64,000 nt of DNA from the NCBI GenBank assembly GCA_030706405.1, contig JAUZOO010000018.1, forward strand, positions 1 through 64,000, written 5' to 3'. The notes below the pieces were generated by a model. It searched no databases, was not told the origin of the DNA, and saw only the letters and a program-made list of their open reading frames with translations. Below, in pieces: positions 41,980-51,005 of the stretch (position 1 is its first letter; each line of letters opens with the position of its first letter). The stretch comes from Bacteroidota bacterium. GTDB lineage: Bacteria > Bacteroidota > Bacteroidia > Bacteroidales > JAAUTT01. Made by a program: the position numbers and the translations under genes.

Positions 41980-42010
41980 ATTTTGGGAAGTCATTTCATT
42001 TTAAGATTTA

Positions 42011-42030
42011 TTTGTTATTGCAATAACAAA
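42011..42030. promoter_or_regulatory. Perfect 20-bp palindrome in the aminotransferase promoter
   Basis: TTTGTTATTGCAATAACAAA is a perfect palindrome. It lies 17 nt upstream of a TAnnTTTG box and occupies the place where the -33 element should be. It is a strong candidate operator for a dimeric regulator. Confidence 0.65.
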
Positions 42031-42047
42031 GGTTGCTTTGTTTTCTA

Positions 42048-42055
42048 TATATTTG
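42048..42055 (+). promoter_or_regulatory. Promoter -7 box of the aminotransferase
   Basis: TATATTTG matches TAnnTTTG exactly, about 38 nt before the ATG. No TTTG is present at the usual 19-nt spacing. Confidence 0.55.
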
Positions 42056-42092
42056 CGTTCAGCAATTTTTCAACCAATTAAAACAATAAAAG

Positions 42093-43385
42093 ATGGACGC
42101 TCAAGCACTTTCGCTGAACAATATTATTGAAAAGCAAAATCCCGCAGTGTTAGATATGCTTTCCTACAAAGGGAAAAATATCTTCTTCCCGAAACTTGGA
42201 ATTCTTTCCCAATCGGCACAAGCAAAAGGAAAAGACATTAACGCCACCATAGGTGAAGCCATTGAAGATAATGGAACATCCATGCACCTCCCCGAGTTTG
42301 ATGCGCTCATTAATTTACCGGGAAACAATGTATTCCCTTATGCTCCAAGTTTTGGTAAACCCGAATTAAGAGACCTGTGGAAACAACTTATCCATACTAA
42401 AAATCCTTCGTTAAAGGACATTATCATTAGTCATCCCATTGCAACCTGCGGACTTACTCACGGAATCAGCATTGCCGGGTATCTCTTTGCTGGCGAAGGT
42501 GATACCGTTATCCTTTCCGACCTGTACTGGGAAAATTACAACCTTATTTTTGAAAATGCATATAAAGCAAAGGTTGATACATTTCAGCTTTTTAAAGATG
42601 GCGGTTTTAATGTCGATGCTTTTTCGCAAAAGCTCAACGAAGTAAAACAGGAAAAGATTGTACTGCTGCTGAACTTTCCTAATAATCCGTCGGGCTATAC
42701 TCCGCTGACTTTGGAAATAGAACTTATCGTAAACGAAATAAAGAAACAGGCCGAAGCCGGCAAAAAGCTTGTGGTTCTTATTGACGATGCTTATTTTGGT
42801 TTGGTTTACGAACAAAATGTTTACACCGAATCTATTTTTGTAAAACTTGCCACTCTTCACGAAAATGTATTAGCCGTAAAACTCGATGGTGCCACCAAAG
42901 AAGATTACGTTTGGGGGTTTCGTGTAGGTTTTATCACTTACGGAATTAAGAACGGGTCGCTCGAATTATACGGAGCTCTGGAAAATAAAACAGCAGGAGC
43001 TGTTCGCGGAAACATTTCGAATATCAGTCAGTTATCGCAGTCGTTGTTGCAAAAGGCTTATTCAAGTTCGGAATATCAAAATTCCAAAAAGCAGAAATTT
43101 GATATCCTGAAATCGCGCTACAATGCGTTGAAGGATGCATTTAAGGACTCTAAATATGCTGAGTATTTTGAGCCGCTGCCATTCAACTCGGGCTATTTTA
43201 TGTGCGTAAGCCTAAAAAAAGGACTTGATGCCGAACAAGTACGTCTGCACTTGCTTCACCAATATAGCACCGGTGTTATTGTTTTGGGAGATGTGATCCG
43301 TTTGGCATTCTCTGCCGTTCCCCAAGCCAAAATCCCGACATTGGTTGAAAACCTTTACCTTGCCTGCAAGGATTTGGATAAATAA
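42093..43385 (+). CDS. PLP-dependent aminotransferase, class I/II
   Basis: The 430-residue fold-type I enzyme shows 'FPNNPSGYTPL' (substrate/PLP region), 'VVLIDDAYFGLVYEQ' (Asp that pairs with the pyridine nitrogen), and 'VKLDGATKEDYVWGFRVGF', where the Lys would form the Schiff base. An Arg near 'VIRLAFSAVP' would bind the substrate carboxylate. The donor is unknown. The gene is monocistronic, with a terminator after it and a palindrome in its promoter, so it may be specifically regulated. Confidence 0.9.
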   Translation: MDAQALSLNNIIEKQNPAVLDMLSYKGKNIFFPKLGILSQSAQAKGKDINATIGEAIEDNGTSMHLPEFDALINLPGNNVFPYAPSFGKPELRDLWKQLIHTKNPSLKDIIISHPIATCGLTHGISIAGYLFAGEGDTVILSDLYWENYNLIFENAYKAKVDTFQLFKDGGFNVDAFSQKLNEVKQEKIVLLLNFPNNPSGYTPLTLEIELIVNEIKKQAEAGKKLVVLIDDAYFGLVYEQNVYTESIFVKLATLHENVLAVKLDGATKEDYVWGFRVGFITYGIKNGSLELYGALENKTAGAVRGNISNISQLSQSLLQKAYSSSEYQNSKKQKFDILKSRYNALKDAFKDSKYAEYFEPLPFNSGYFMCVSLKKGLDAEQVRLHLLHQYSTGVIVLGDVIRLAFSAVPQAKIPTLVENLYLACKDLDK

Positions 43386-43403
43386 ACCCATCTGAGATAT
43401 AAT

Positions 43404-43440
43404 AAAAATGCTGCCAGCTTTAAAAACTGGCAGCATTTTT
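43404..43440. terminator. Terminator between the aminotransferase and the glycosyltransferase
   Basis: AAAAATGCTGCCAG and CTGGCAGCATTTTT form a 14-bp stem around a 9-nt loop, with flanking A and T runs for both converging genes. Confidence 0.88.
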
Positions 43441-43466
43441 ATTATGGAGCAATCTCTGTTTGATGA

Positions 43467-44420
43467 TTATAATCTCTGTTTATCTATAAGGTAATTATTC
43501 CTGTCTGTGGAATTTCGAGAGATAAGTTCTCCCAAGAATCCTGCCAGAAAAAGTTGGGAACCAATAATCATGGTAGTTAATGCAATGTAAAAATAAGGAC
43601 TGTCGGTAATCAATCCGTATTTAATATGTTGGCTTAAGCAGTATAATTTATATCCGCCAAGGTAGATTGAAACGCAGAGTCCGAGAAAAAACATCAGCGT
43701 GCCCAATGAACCGAAGAAGTGCATAGGCCGTTTCCCGAATTTGGAAATGAACATGATGCTTAACAAGTCGAGTGGCCCGTTGATGAAACGTTCGAGTCCG
43801 AATTTGGTAACACCGTACTTGCGTTTTTGGTGCTGAACAACCTTTTCACCAATCCTCCGGAACCCGGCCTTCTTGGCCATGTAAGGAATATAACGATGCA
43901 TTTCGCCATAAACCTCTACACATTTTATCACTTCGTTGCGATAAGCTTTTAGTCCGCAGTTAAAATCATGAAGTTTAATGCCGCTCATAGCGCGGAGCGT
44001 GGCATTATATAGCTTGGTTGGAATGGTTTTGGAGAGCGGGTCGTGGCGTTTCTTCTTCCAGCCCGAAACTAAGTCGAGACCGTCTTGGGTAATCATTCGG
44101 TACATCTCGGGCAGTTCGTCGGGACTATCCTGCAAATCAGCGTCCATGGTAACCACCACATCTCCTTTGGCTACTTTGAATCCACAAAATAATGCAGCCG
44201 ATTTGCCATAATTACGACGTAAATGAATGGCTTTTATATTTGTATTAGCTGCCGAAAGTTGTTCCACCACTTTCCAAGAATTGTCTGAACTCCCGTCGTC
44301 AACCATGATAACTTCGTAGGTAAACCGGTTTTCCTGCATCACTTTGTCAATCCATGAAGCCAGTTCCGGCAACGATTCCTCTTCGTTAAAAAGAGGCACT
44401 ACAATTGAAATATCCATCAA
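43467..44420 (-). CDS. Family 2 glycosyltransferase (polyprenyl-phosphate type)
   Basis: The 317-residue protein opens 'DISIVVPLFNEEESLPELASWI' with nucleotide-sugar Asp in 'MVDDGSSDNSW' and the metal-binding 'MDADLQD'. The late 'KYGVTKFGLERFINGP' is typical of DPM1/ArnC/GtrB transferases, which charge a lipid-phosphate carrier. Two C-terminal membrane helices are present. The sugar is unknown. It ends the pair with the DUF4199 gene, 12 nt downstream of it. Confidence 0.93.
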   Translation of the reverse strand: MMDISIVVPLFNEEESLPELASWIDKVMQENRFTYEVIMVDDGSSDNSWKVVEQLSAANTNIKAIHLRRNYGKSAALFCGFKVAKGDVVVTMDADLQDSPDELPEMYRMITQDGLDLVSGWKKKRHDPLSKTIPTKLYNATLRAMSGIKLHDFNCGLKAYRNEVIKCVEVYGEMHRYIPYMAKKAGFRRIGEKVVQHQKRKYGVTKFGLERFINGPLDLLSIMFISKFGKRPMHFFGSLGTLMFFLGLCVSIYLGGYKLYCLSQHIKYGLITDSPYFYIALTTMIIGSQLFLAGFLGELISRNSTDRNNYLIDKQRL

Positions 44421-44432
44421 AAAATATAAAAA

Positions 44433-44981
44433 TTATTGTTCTTCAGTAGAATTGGAAACTTCGGCAAACGGGTCGCCTTCCTTTTTCATAAAGGCAGCAA
44501 TGATAAGCGAAAAAAGTGTACCAATGAATACGTATGCAAAGATTGTAGAAATAACCATAAATCCGGGAGTTATCCACTTTTGGGTAAATTTCATGGCCAT
44601 TTCAATTTCGGCGTCAGACTTGCCACTTTCTGCAAGTTGTTGCTGAGTTAAGTTAAGTATTTTGTCCAGCATGCTAGGATCAATAAATTTCACTTGGATA
44701 TAAGTGAAAAACGAAGCTATAAAAGCAGCAAATGCTACGGTAAGTACGCCAACGCCGAGAGCCCGTCCGTAAGAAATTACGCCACCCTGAACATTATCAC
44801 GAAAACTTTTTATTCCATAGTAAATACCTCCAAGGATAATAAGGTAACTGATGTATCCTAACGATTTAACCAGTAAAAGGTTGCCGACGTATAAAAGGAT
44901 TGAATAAATGACAAGTGCAATCCCTAAAATTGCGCCTGAAGTCATTGTGCTTTTCCATATCTGATTGCTGGAACGTTCCAT
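44433..44981 (-). CDS. DUF4199 membrane protein
   Basis: The 182-residue product has four hydrophobic helices ('GAILGIALVIYSILLYVG', 'SLGYISYLIILGGIYYGI', 'ALGVGVLTVAFAAFIASFFTYI' and 'FMVISTIFAYVFIGTLFSLIIAAFMKK'). The 'KSFRDNVQGGVISYGRALGVG' loop marks DUF4199, a Bacteroidota family of unknown function often beside glycosyltransferases as here. Confidence 0.87.
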   Translation of the reverse strand: MERSSNQIWKSTMTSGAILGIALVIYSILLYVGNLLLVKSLGYISYLIILGGIYYGIKSFRDNVQGGVISYGRALGVGVLTVAFAAFIASFFTYIQVKFIDPSMLDKILNLTQQQLAESGKSDAEIEMAMKFTQKWITPGFMVISTIFAYVFIGTLFSLIIAAFMKKEGDPFAEVSNSTEEQ

Positions 44982-45064
44982 AGTTTTGGTTTTAGCTTAA
45001 AATGTTGAAGCAAAGATATTAGTTTTTTAATTTTAAACTTGGCGTGCATAAAAAGTTTTCTTTT

Positions 45065-45095
45065 TTTGTTTTATACCGAAAAATATATACTTTTG
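45065..45095 (+). promoter_or_regulatory. Promoter of the SRP RNA gene
   Basis: TTTG (45065-45068), exactly 19 nt, then TACTTTTG (45088-45095): a full Bacteroidota -33/-7 pair. Transcription would start at about 45100, where the RNA begins. Confidence 0.75.
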
Positions 45096-45098
45096 CGC

Positions 45099-45196
45099 CG
45101 GGTAAGTCCTATACGACCAGCTCCTGCTGAACTCCCCCAGGTTCGGAAGGAAGCAAGGGTAGGCGGTTGAGCGGTGCGATATAGGTAGCTTACCCA
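45099..45196 (+). ncRNA. ffs: Signal recognition particle RNA, small bacterial (4.5S) type
   Basis: The conserved apical motif GGTTCGGAAGGAAGCAAGG is intact. Outer arms GGTAAG and CTTACC pair, with GTCCTATA opposite TATAGGTAG inside. A T-run terminator follows. The RNA partners with Ffh in co-translational protein targeting. Confidence 0.95.
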
Positions 45197-45367
45197 CTTT
45201 TTTTGAATATTCCTTCCTTAAGATAAAATCATTTAAACTTCCGGACAATCATTATTAAGTTGGTAATCAAGGCTAATTGGCTTTTATCGATTTAAATAAA
45301 CAATTACTTAACCCGCGTGGCTTATTAATTTACTAATATTGTCGCCGGAATTTAGCAATTGATAATT

Positions 45368-46369
45368 ATGCCCGAAGACGCAATTAACAAGAAATATACG
45401 CGCTCGCAGGCCATCGAAACCATGAACCAATGGGGAAGGGAGAGAACTCCATTCCTGTTTGTGATCGATTTTGAAATGCAGCAGATTTTGCTTTATCGTA
45501 TGGATAAGCCGCTTCCTTCCAATATTAAATTTTTGTTTCCGAGGGTCGAACGCAATGTAAATGCAGCGCATAGTAATAAACAGGGCTACTTGCGGAAAGA
45601 ACCTATGCCTTTTAATCAGTATCGCGAGGCCTTTAATGAAGTCCGGCGACAAATCATATCCGGCAACTCGTTCCTGCTGAATTTGACCTTTCCAACTCGC
45701 CTCGAAACTAATCTTACCCTTGGCGGAATTTTTGAAAACAGCCAATCGAAATACAAATTGATGGTCGACGGCATGTTTGTATGCTTTTCTCCCGAAACGT
45801 TTATCAGCATCCACAAAGGAAAAATATCTACTTATCCCATGAAAGGGACAATAAAAGCCGATATACCGAATGCTTGCGAAATCATTCTCTCCAATCCGAA
45901 AGAATCGGCAGAACATTATACTATTGTTGATCTTCTGCGGAATGACCTGAGTCTCGTGGCAACCGACATCTCAGTCGAGCGGTTTCGTTATATTGAGCGG
46001 ATACCTACCGGAAAAGGCAATATTTTACAGGTTTCGTCTGAAATATCAGGCGTATTAACTGCGAATTATCATGAACATTTGGGAGATATTCTTTTCAAAA
46101 TGCTTCCAGCTGGTTCTGTAACCGGTGCCCCCAAACGCAAAACGTTGGAAATTATCCGGGAGGCAGAAACTCTTCCACGAGGATATTATACCGGTGTTTG
46201 TGGGCATTTCGACGGAAATGACTTGGATAGCGCGGTTATGATTCGGTTTATCGAGAAACGCGAAAACGGTGAGTTGTATTTCCGTAGCGGAGGGGGCATC
46301 ACCCATAACAGTAATGCGGAGTCAGAATATCAGGAATTAATCGATAAGGTATATGTACCGTTTGTTTGA
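45368..46369 (+). CDS. pabB: Aminodeoxychorismate synthase component I
   Basis: With the ATG at 45368 (MPEDAINKK) the product is 333 residues; the track's TTG start adds only three. It has the chorismate-binding core: 'PMKGTIKADIPNACEIILSNPKESAEHYTIVDLLRNDL', 'AGSVTGAPKRKTLEII' and 'PRGYYTGVCGHFDG'. It lacks the N-terminal extension of larger PabB enzymes. With the next gene it would make p-aminobenzoate for folate. The amidotransferase PabA is not in the window. Confidence 0.92.
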   Translation: MPEDAINKKYTRSQAIETMNQWGRERTPFLFVIDFEMQQILLYRMDKPLPSNIKFLFPRVERNVNAAHSNKQGYLRKEPMPFNQYREAFNEVRRQIISGNSFLLNLTFPTRLETNLTLGGIFENSQSKYKLMVDGMFVCFSPETFISIHKGKISTYPMKGTIKADIPNACEIILSNPKESAEHYTIVDLLRNDLSLVATDISVERFRYIERIPTGKGNILQVSSEISGVLTANYHEHLGDILFKMLPAGSVTGAPKRKTLEIIREAETLPRGYYTGVCGHFDGNDLDSAVMIRFIEKRENGELYFRSGGGITHNSNAESEYQELIDKVYVPFV

Positions 46370-46961
46370 AACCATAAAAGTAGTTAACGGTAAACTGGAA
46401 AATATTGAATATCATAATGTCCGGGTTAACCGGTCGAGGTGGCAACTGCTCCATGCCTCTGCGGAATGGGATTTGACACAACTCATTAAACTTCCGGAAC
46501 TGAACCCCGAGCAGGTTTATAAATGTCGTTTTGTATATGACGAAACTCCTGGGATAGCAGAGTTTACACCTTATTCTATTAAACCATTGAGAAAGTTAAC
46601 TTTGACTAAATGTGAGGTTATTATTTATAATCACAAGTTTACCGATAGATCACTTTTAGAGCGACTAAAACAGAACAATCCTCAATACGACGATGTTATT
46701 ATTGCTCAAAACGGACGGATAACAGACTTGTCGTATGCTAACCTCGTTTTCTGGGACGGAAAAAGTTGGATCACGCCATCAACTCCTTTATTAAACGGAA
46801 CAAAGCGACAGCAATATCTCAATGCGGGTTCTATTTTGGAACGTGAAATAAAGGTACTTGATCTTCCTCATTTCGAAAAACTCAGGATAATCAATGCAAT
46901 GATTGATCTGGATGAAAGTCCGGATATCTTTGTGAAGGATATAAACAGTTATATTGATTAG
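46353..46961 (+). CDS. pabC: Aminotransferase class IV, probable aminodeoxychorismate lyase
   Basis: The 202-residue fold-type IV PLP enzyme overlaps pabB by 17 bp. The PLP Lys is probably in 'VIIYNHKFTDRS', and 'ITDLSYANLVFWDGKSWITPSTPLLNGTKRQQYL' aligns with the usual ExxxxN...TP...G motif, except that Asp replaces the expected Glu. It is short for the family. Context makes it the lyase that yields p-aminobenzoate. Confidence 0.85.
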   Translation: MYRLFETIKVVNGKLENIEYHNVRVNRSRWQLLHASAEWDLTQLIKLPELNPEQVYKCRFVYDETPGIAEFTPYSIKPLRKLTLTKCEVIIYNHKFTDRSLLERLKQNNPQYDDVIIAQNGRITDLSYANLVFWDGKSWITPSTPLLNGTKRQQYLNAGSILEREIKVLDLPHFEKLRIINAMIDLDESPDIFVKDINSYID

Positions 46962-46963
46962 TT

Positions 46964-47776
46964 ATGTTAGTAAGGATTAGTTTATTATTTACGATTTTGG
47001 CTTGCTCGTTTTTAGGGGTTAAGGCTCAGGTTACCAAACCGGTTAAAGCATTTAAGGTTGGTGAAAAACTGACCTATCAGGCTTATTATAATTGGGGATT
47101 GATTTGGGTGCATGCGGGCGATGTGCAGTTCACGGTTAATCATAAATTGTATCGTAATCAATCTGTTTACAACCTGGAGGCTACCGGGAACAGCCTAAAA
47201 ACTTACGACTGGATGTATAAGGTGAGGGAACGATTTCAGTCGCTGGCCGACCCGGAATCGATGCTTCCTCTCTGGTACGAACGTAATTCGCAGGAAGGTA
47301 GTTATAAAGCTTATGAAAATTACGTATTTGCAAATAAACACGTTTGCACTACCGTTGAAAATTCTGAAAAAAAACGGACCCGCGATACCATTTCGGCTTC
47401 AGGCAGTGTATTTGATGTGCTTTCGGCCATTTACTATTGTCGTAATATCGACTTTGAAAAATATAAGCTGAAAGAAAAAATTCCGGTACGCACGGTCATG
47501 GATGGTAAGATCTACCCTTTGTATCTGCGTTATTTGGGAAAAGAAACGATTAAAGTCCATCAGGATAAAAAACAGCAATATCGGTGTATCAAATTTTCGG
47601 CATTGGTGGTAGAAGGGACAATCTTTAAGGGGGGGGAAGATATTTATGTTTGGGTTACTGATGATGATAATCGTATTCCAGTCTTGGTGCAGGCCAAAAT
47701 TTTGGTCGGTTCGGTAAAAGCCTATCTAAATTCTATGGAAGGGGTTAAGAATGAAATCCGGGCTCGTGTCGATTAA
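46964..47776 (+). CDS. DUF3108 periplasmic protein
   Basis: The 270-residue protein has a signal (MLVRISLLFTILACSFLGVKAQ), then 'FKVGEKLTYQAYYNWGLIWVHAGDVQFTV', a recognised DUF3108 opening, and mainly beta structure. The family's function is unknown. It follows the pab genes by 2 bp, probably by co-transcription only. Confidence 0.85.
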   Translation: MLVRISLLFTILACSFLGVKAQVTKPVKAFKVGEKLTYQAYYNWGLIWVHAGDVQFTVNHKLYRNQSVYNLEATGNSLKTYDWMYKVRERFQSLADPESMLPLWYERNSQEGSYKAYENYVFANKHVCTTVENSEKKRTRDTISASGSVFDVLSAIYYCRNIDFEKYKLKEKIPVRTVMDGKIYPLYLRYLGKETIKVHQDKKQQYRCIKFSALVVEGTIFKGGEDIYVWVTDDDNRIPVLVQAKILVGSVKAYLNSMEGVKNEIRARVD

Positions 47777-47781
47777 ATAAA

Positions 47782-48582
47782 TCAATGCCCTGTTCTTCGT
47801 CTGAATTCGGAGCAGACAATGGCGGTAGCCACGCCGACATTTAACGATTCCGACCGTTTTTGATCCTCCGGAAAGAATGGGATGAACAACTGCTGGTTTA
47901 AATAAGGCATTAACTCGGAATTTATACCCTTCGATTCATTTCCCATCATGATTATGCCGTTCGATGTAAGCTCCGAAGCATAGATATTTTCACCATTCAG
48001 TGTTGTCCCATAAATGGGAATTCCGCAATTTTTAATCTCAGGCAGTATTTCTTCCAGGTTTTCGTAATAAACTTTTACGCGGGTAATGGCTCCCATGGTC
48101 GATTGAACGACTTTGGGATTAAACGCATCGGCCGTTTCGTGGCTGCATATCACATCCTCAATTCCGAACCAGTCGGCTATTCTTAGAATGGTACCCAGGT
48201 TGCCCGGGTCCTGAACCGTGTCGAGGAACAGAGATAATTTGTTGGTTAATTCCGAAACCCGTAGTGGGTAAGTGGGGATTTTGGCCACACAAACCACTTG
48301 TTGGGGCGTTTTCAGAAAGCTGATCTTTTTAAGTTCATCGTAACTGACAATATCTGTTTCAGCGCAACGAGTCAGCGGGAGGTGCGCATTTTGTTCCATC
48401 CATATACTGGTAGCTGCCAGATATGTAACATCTAAGCTTGAAAGAAGTAATTCCGGAACGATCTTTTCTCCCTCTGCAACAAAAAGCCCGGTTTCAGTTC
48501 GGTTTTTTTTCAGTTCCAGCGACTTTACAAACTTAATTTTATTCTTACTTAGCATGTTTTTTGATAAACTTTTATCGAGCAT
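47782..48582 (-). CDS. TrmH/SpoU-family RNA methyltransferase
   Basis: The 266-residue SPOUT enzyme has an N-terminal substrate domain ('KFVKSLELKKNRTETGLFVAEGEKIVPELL') and the trefoil-knot motifs 'DTVQDPGNLGTILRIADWFG', 'GIIMMGNESKGINSEL' and 'QLFIPFF.....SLNVGVATAIV'. It would 2'-O-methylate rRNA or tRNA ribose; RlmB- and TrmH-like members cannot be told apart by eye. It is divergent from the TamL-like gene. Confidence 0.93.
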   Translation of the reverse strand: MLDKSLSKNMLSKNKIKFVKSLELKKNRTETGLFVAEGEKIVPELLLSSLDVTYLAATSIWMEQNAHLPLTRCAETDIVSYDELKKISFLKTPQQVVCVAKIPTYPLRVSELTNKLSLFLDTVQDPGNLGTILRIADWFGIEDVICSHETADAFNPKVVQSTMGAITRVKVYYENLEEILPEIKNCGIPIYGTTLNGENIYASELTSNGIIMMGNESKGINSELMPYLNQQLFIPFFPEDQKRSESLNVGVATAIVCSEFRRRTGH

Positions 48583-48617
48583 GTTTTTTACTTTTGCTCA
48601 TTATATAGAATTTCAAA

Positions 48618-48625
48618 CAAAAGTA
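48618..48625 (-). promoter_or_regulatory. Promoter -7 box of the RNA methyltransferase
   Basis: The minus strand reads TACTTTTG, an exact TAnnTTTG match, about 36 nt before the start codon. Confidence 0.45.
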
Positions 48626-48641
48626 TTTAAAATTCCGAAAT

Positions 48642-50942
48642 TTGGTTAATTCACAAAAATACCGTGCCCTGCGTTTCATTTGTAGCATAACGATTGTTGT
48701 TTTTATGTTCTGGGGGTGTAATCCCACTCGACATATCCCCGCCGACAAATATCTTTTGAATACAAGCCGCATTCAAATTGACAATAAAAAGATTAATCTG
48801 CAGGAACTTGAAAGTAACATCCGGCAAAAGGCTAATAAGCGCATACTCGGACTTCGGTTTCACCTATGGCTTTATAATATATCCAATATTAAAAAGGAGA
48901 CGGGAATACATAAATTTCTTCGTAAAACGGGTGAAGAACCGGTAATTTGGGATCCGGTGGCCACGGCGCAATCTGTAAATCTGCTTCGTAGGTATCTGGA
49001 CAGACGAGGGTATTATAACGCCATGATTTTTGATACTATCATATTCAAAAAACAAAAAGCTAATGTGTTGTATAAGATCAGGACTAATGCCCCGTATACC
49101 ATCCGAAATATCAAATATGCTATTGAGGATACTGCTATTCAAAGAATTGTGCTCCCCGATACAATAAACTCACTTTTTAAACGAGGACAGATTTATGATC
49201 AGGATATTCTTGGAACTGAACGTATAAGAATTGAATATTGGTTAAGAGATAGAGGTTATTATAATTTTACCCGTTATTTTATTTATTATGATGCAGATAC
49301 AAGCCTAAATCGCAAGCAAGTAGATTTGGTTTTAAATATTCAAAACAACGAAATAAAGCAGCCAAACGGTCAATCTATTTTTGCCCCGCATAAAATATAC
49401 AAAATAAAGCAAGTGACAATTCGGACAGAACCCGACAAAACTTTGTTAACTAAAGATTTATCTTCTGAACTTCGTCAAGATACAGTTAATAAATTCGGTA
49501 TCCGGTTCATTTATCAGAATAACAATTGGGTAAAGCCCAATATTATTCAGCAGTCTAACTTCATAGCTCCTGATAATATTTTTCGTATTTCGGATGTCGA
49601 AAATACCAAGAAACACCTTTCTTCGCTTGGGGTTTTTAGAACGGTTAATACCAATCAATTTACGGAGCTTCCGTCCAACGATTCCTCCCAATTTAATTAT
49701 TTAAATGCCGAAATTCATCTTAGCCCACTTGATATTCAGTCGTATACTTGGGAATTGGAAGGCACTAATTCCTCTGGCAATTTTGGGGGTGCTTTAAGTC
49801 TGATTTATGAACACCGAAGTTTATTTGGGAATGCCGAAAATTTGAATCTGCGGTTAAAAGGTGCATTGGAATCAGTAAGTAAAAGTGGAATTATTTATAA
49901 GGCCGTAGAATACGGAACAGAAGCTACCGTAAAAATTCCCAAATTTCTCATCCCGTTTAATAGCATGGGGTTTAAAAAGAAGTACAATCCCCAAACCAAT
50001 ATAACCTTTGCCTACAATTATAAGAAAAGTCCTGATCTTACAAGTACAGTAGCCAATGCATCATTCGGATACAGTTGGAAAGGAAACAGATACTTAACTC
50101 ATATAGTTAATCCTTTGGATTTGAGCTTGGTAAACATCCAAAGCATTTCAGACTACCTTAAGGGGAGAATTGCCAATACATATTTGGTTAATAGTTATAT
50201 AGATCACGTAGTATCTGCTACCAGTTATAGCCTTGTTTTTAATAATCAAAATTTAAAAAAGGCGGGTAACTATCAATATTTACGATGGAACCTGGAATCC
50301 TCAGGCAATTTGCTAACCCTTTATAATAAATTGTTTAGTCCTTCAAAATCAGACACATCTTATTATACCTTGTTTAAGATAAGATATTCTCAATTTGCCA
50401 AAACCGACGTTGATTGTCGTTTATATACGGTAATCAATAACGATAATAGCCTTGTTTACCGGTTTTTTGCAGGCGTGGCATATCCTTACGGTAACGCACG
50501 GTCCATACCTTTTGAAAAACAATATTTTTCAGGAGGGGCTAATAGTGTTCGGGGATGGCCGGTTCGCACCTTAGGCCCTGGCTCTTTTAGAGATACCATC
50601 TATTCTCAAGGAGATATTAAACTTGAAGCCAATATTGAATATCGGTTTAAACTGATTAGTGTATTGGAAGGGGCATTGTTTACGGATGTTGGTAATGTAT
50701 GGGCGATATTTAAAGATAGCCATCGTCCGGGGGCTGAATTTCTTCTGGATAAATTCTATAAGGATCTTGCCGTTGGCTCAGGACTAGGGCTTCGTTTAAA
50801 TTTTGGGTTTGCTTTGCTCCGGTTCGACCTCGGTGCTAAAGTATATAATCCAATGCGTCGTTACAATCGCTGGATATTTAACAACGGTGGACTGACTATG
50901 AATAATCTGGCATTAAGCATGGCTATCGGCTATCCTTTTTAA
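48642..50942 (+). CDS. tamL: TamL-like outer-membrane lipoprotein (BamA/TamA superfamily)
   Basis: The 766-residue protein starts with TTG at 48642, the only start that leaves a full lipoprotein signal before the lipobox 'MFWGC'. The mature start 'CNPTRHIPADKYLLNTSRIQI' matches TamL, a Bacteroidota form of TamA that is lipid-anchored. POTRA-like repeats run through the first ~330 residues, followed by a 16-strand barrel with 'FSGGANSVRGWPVRTLGPGS' and a terminal Phe. It should help insert or export outer-membrane material. The usual partner tamB is not next to it. Confidence 0.88.
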   Translation: MVNSQKYRALRFICSITIVVFMFWGCNPTRHIPADKYLLNTSRIQIDNKKINLQELESNIRQKANKRILGLRFHLWLYNISNIKKETGIHKFLRKTGEEPVIWDPVATAQSVNLLRRYLDRRGYYNAMIFDTIIFKKQKANVLYKIRTNAPYTIRNIKYAIEDTAIQRIVLPDTINSLFKRGQIYDQDILGTERIRIEYWLRDRGYYNFTRYFIYYDADTSLNRKQVDLVLNIQNNEIKQPNGQSIFAPHKIYKIKQVTIRTEPDKTLLTKDLSSELRQDTVNKFGIRFIYQNNNWVKPNIIQQSNFIAPDNIFRISDVENTKKHLSSLGVFRTVNTNQFTELPSNDSSQFNYLNAEIHLSPLDIQSYTWELEGTNSSGNFGGALSLIYEHRSLFGNAENLNLRLKGALESVSKSGIIYKAVEYGTEATVKIPKFLIPFNSMGFKKKYNPQTNITFAYNYKKSPDLTSTVANASFGYSWKGNRYLTHIVNPLDLSLVNIQSISDYLKGRIANTYLVNSYIDHVVSATSYSLVFNNQNLKKAGNYQYLRWNLESSGNLLTLYNKLFSPSKSDTSYYTLFKIRYSQFAKTDVDCRLYTVINNDNSLVYRFFAGVAYPYGNARSIPFEKQYFSGGANSVRGWPVRTLGPGSFRDTIYSQGDIKLEANIEYRFKLISVLEGALFTDVGNVWAIFKDSHRPGAEFLLDKFYKDLAVGSGLGLRLNFGFALLRFDLGAKVYNPMRRYNRWIFNNGGLTMNNLALSMAIGYPF

Positions 50943-51005
50943 TTTTGATCCTTTCGTTTTTTTTATTTTCTTTGGATAAGTAAGTTTGCTTATCATCAAA
51001 AAGTT

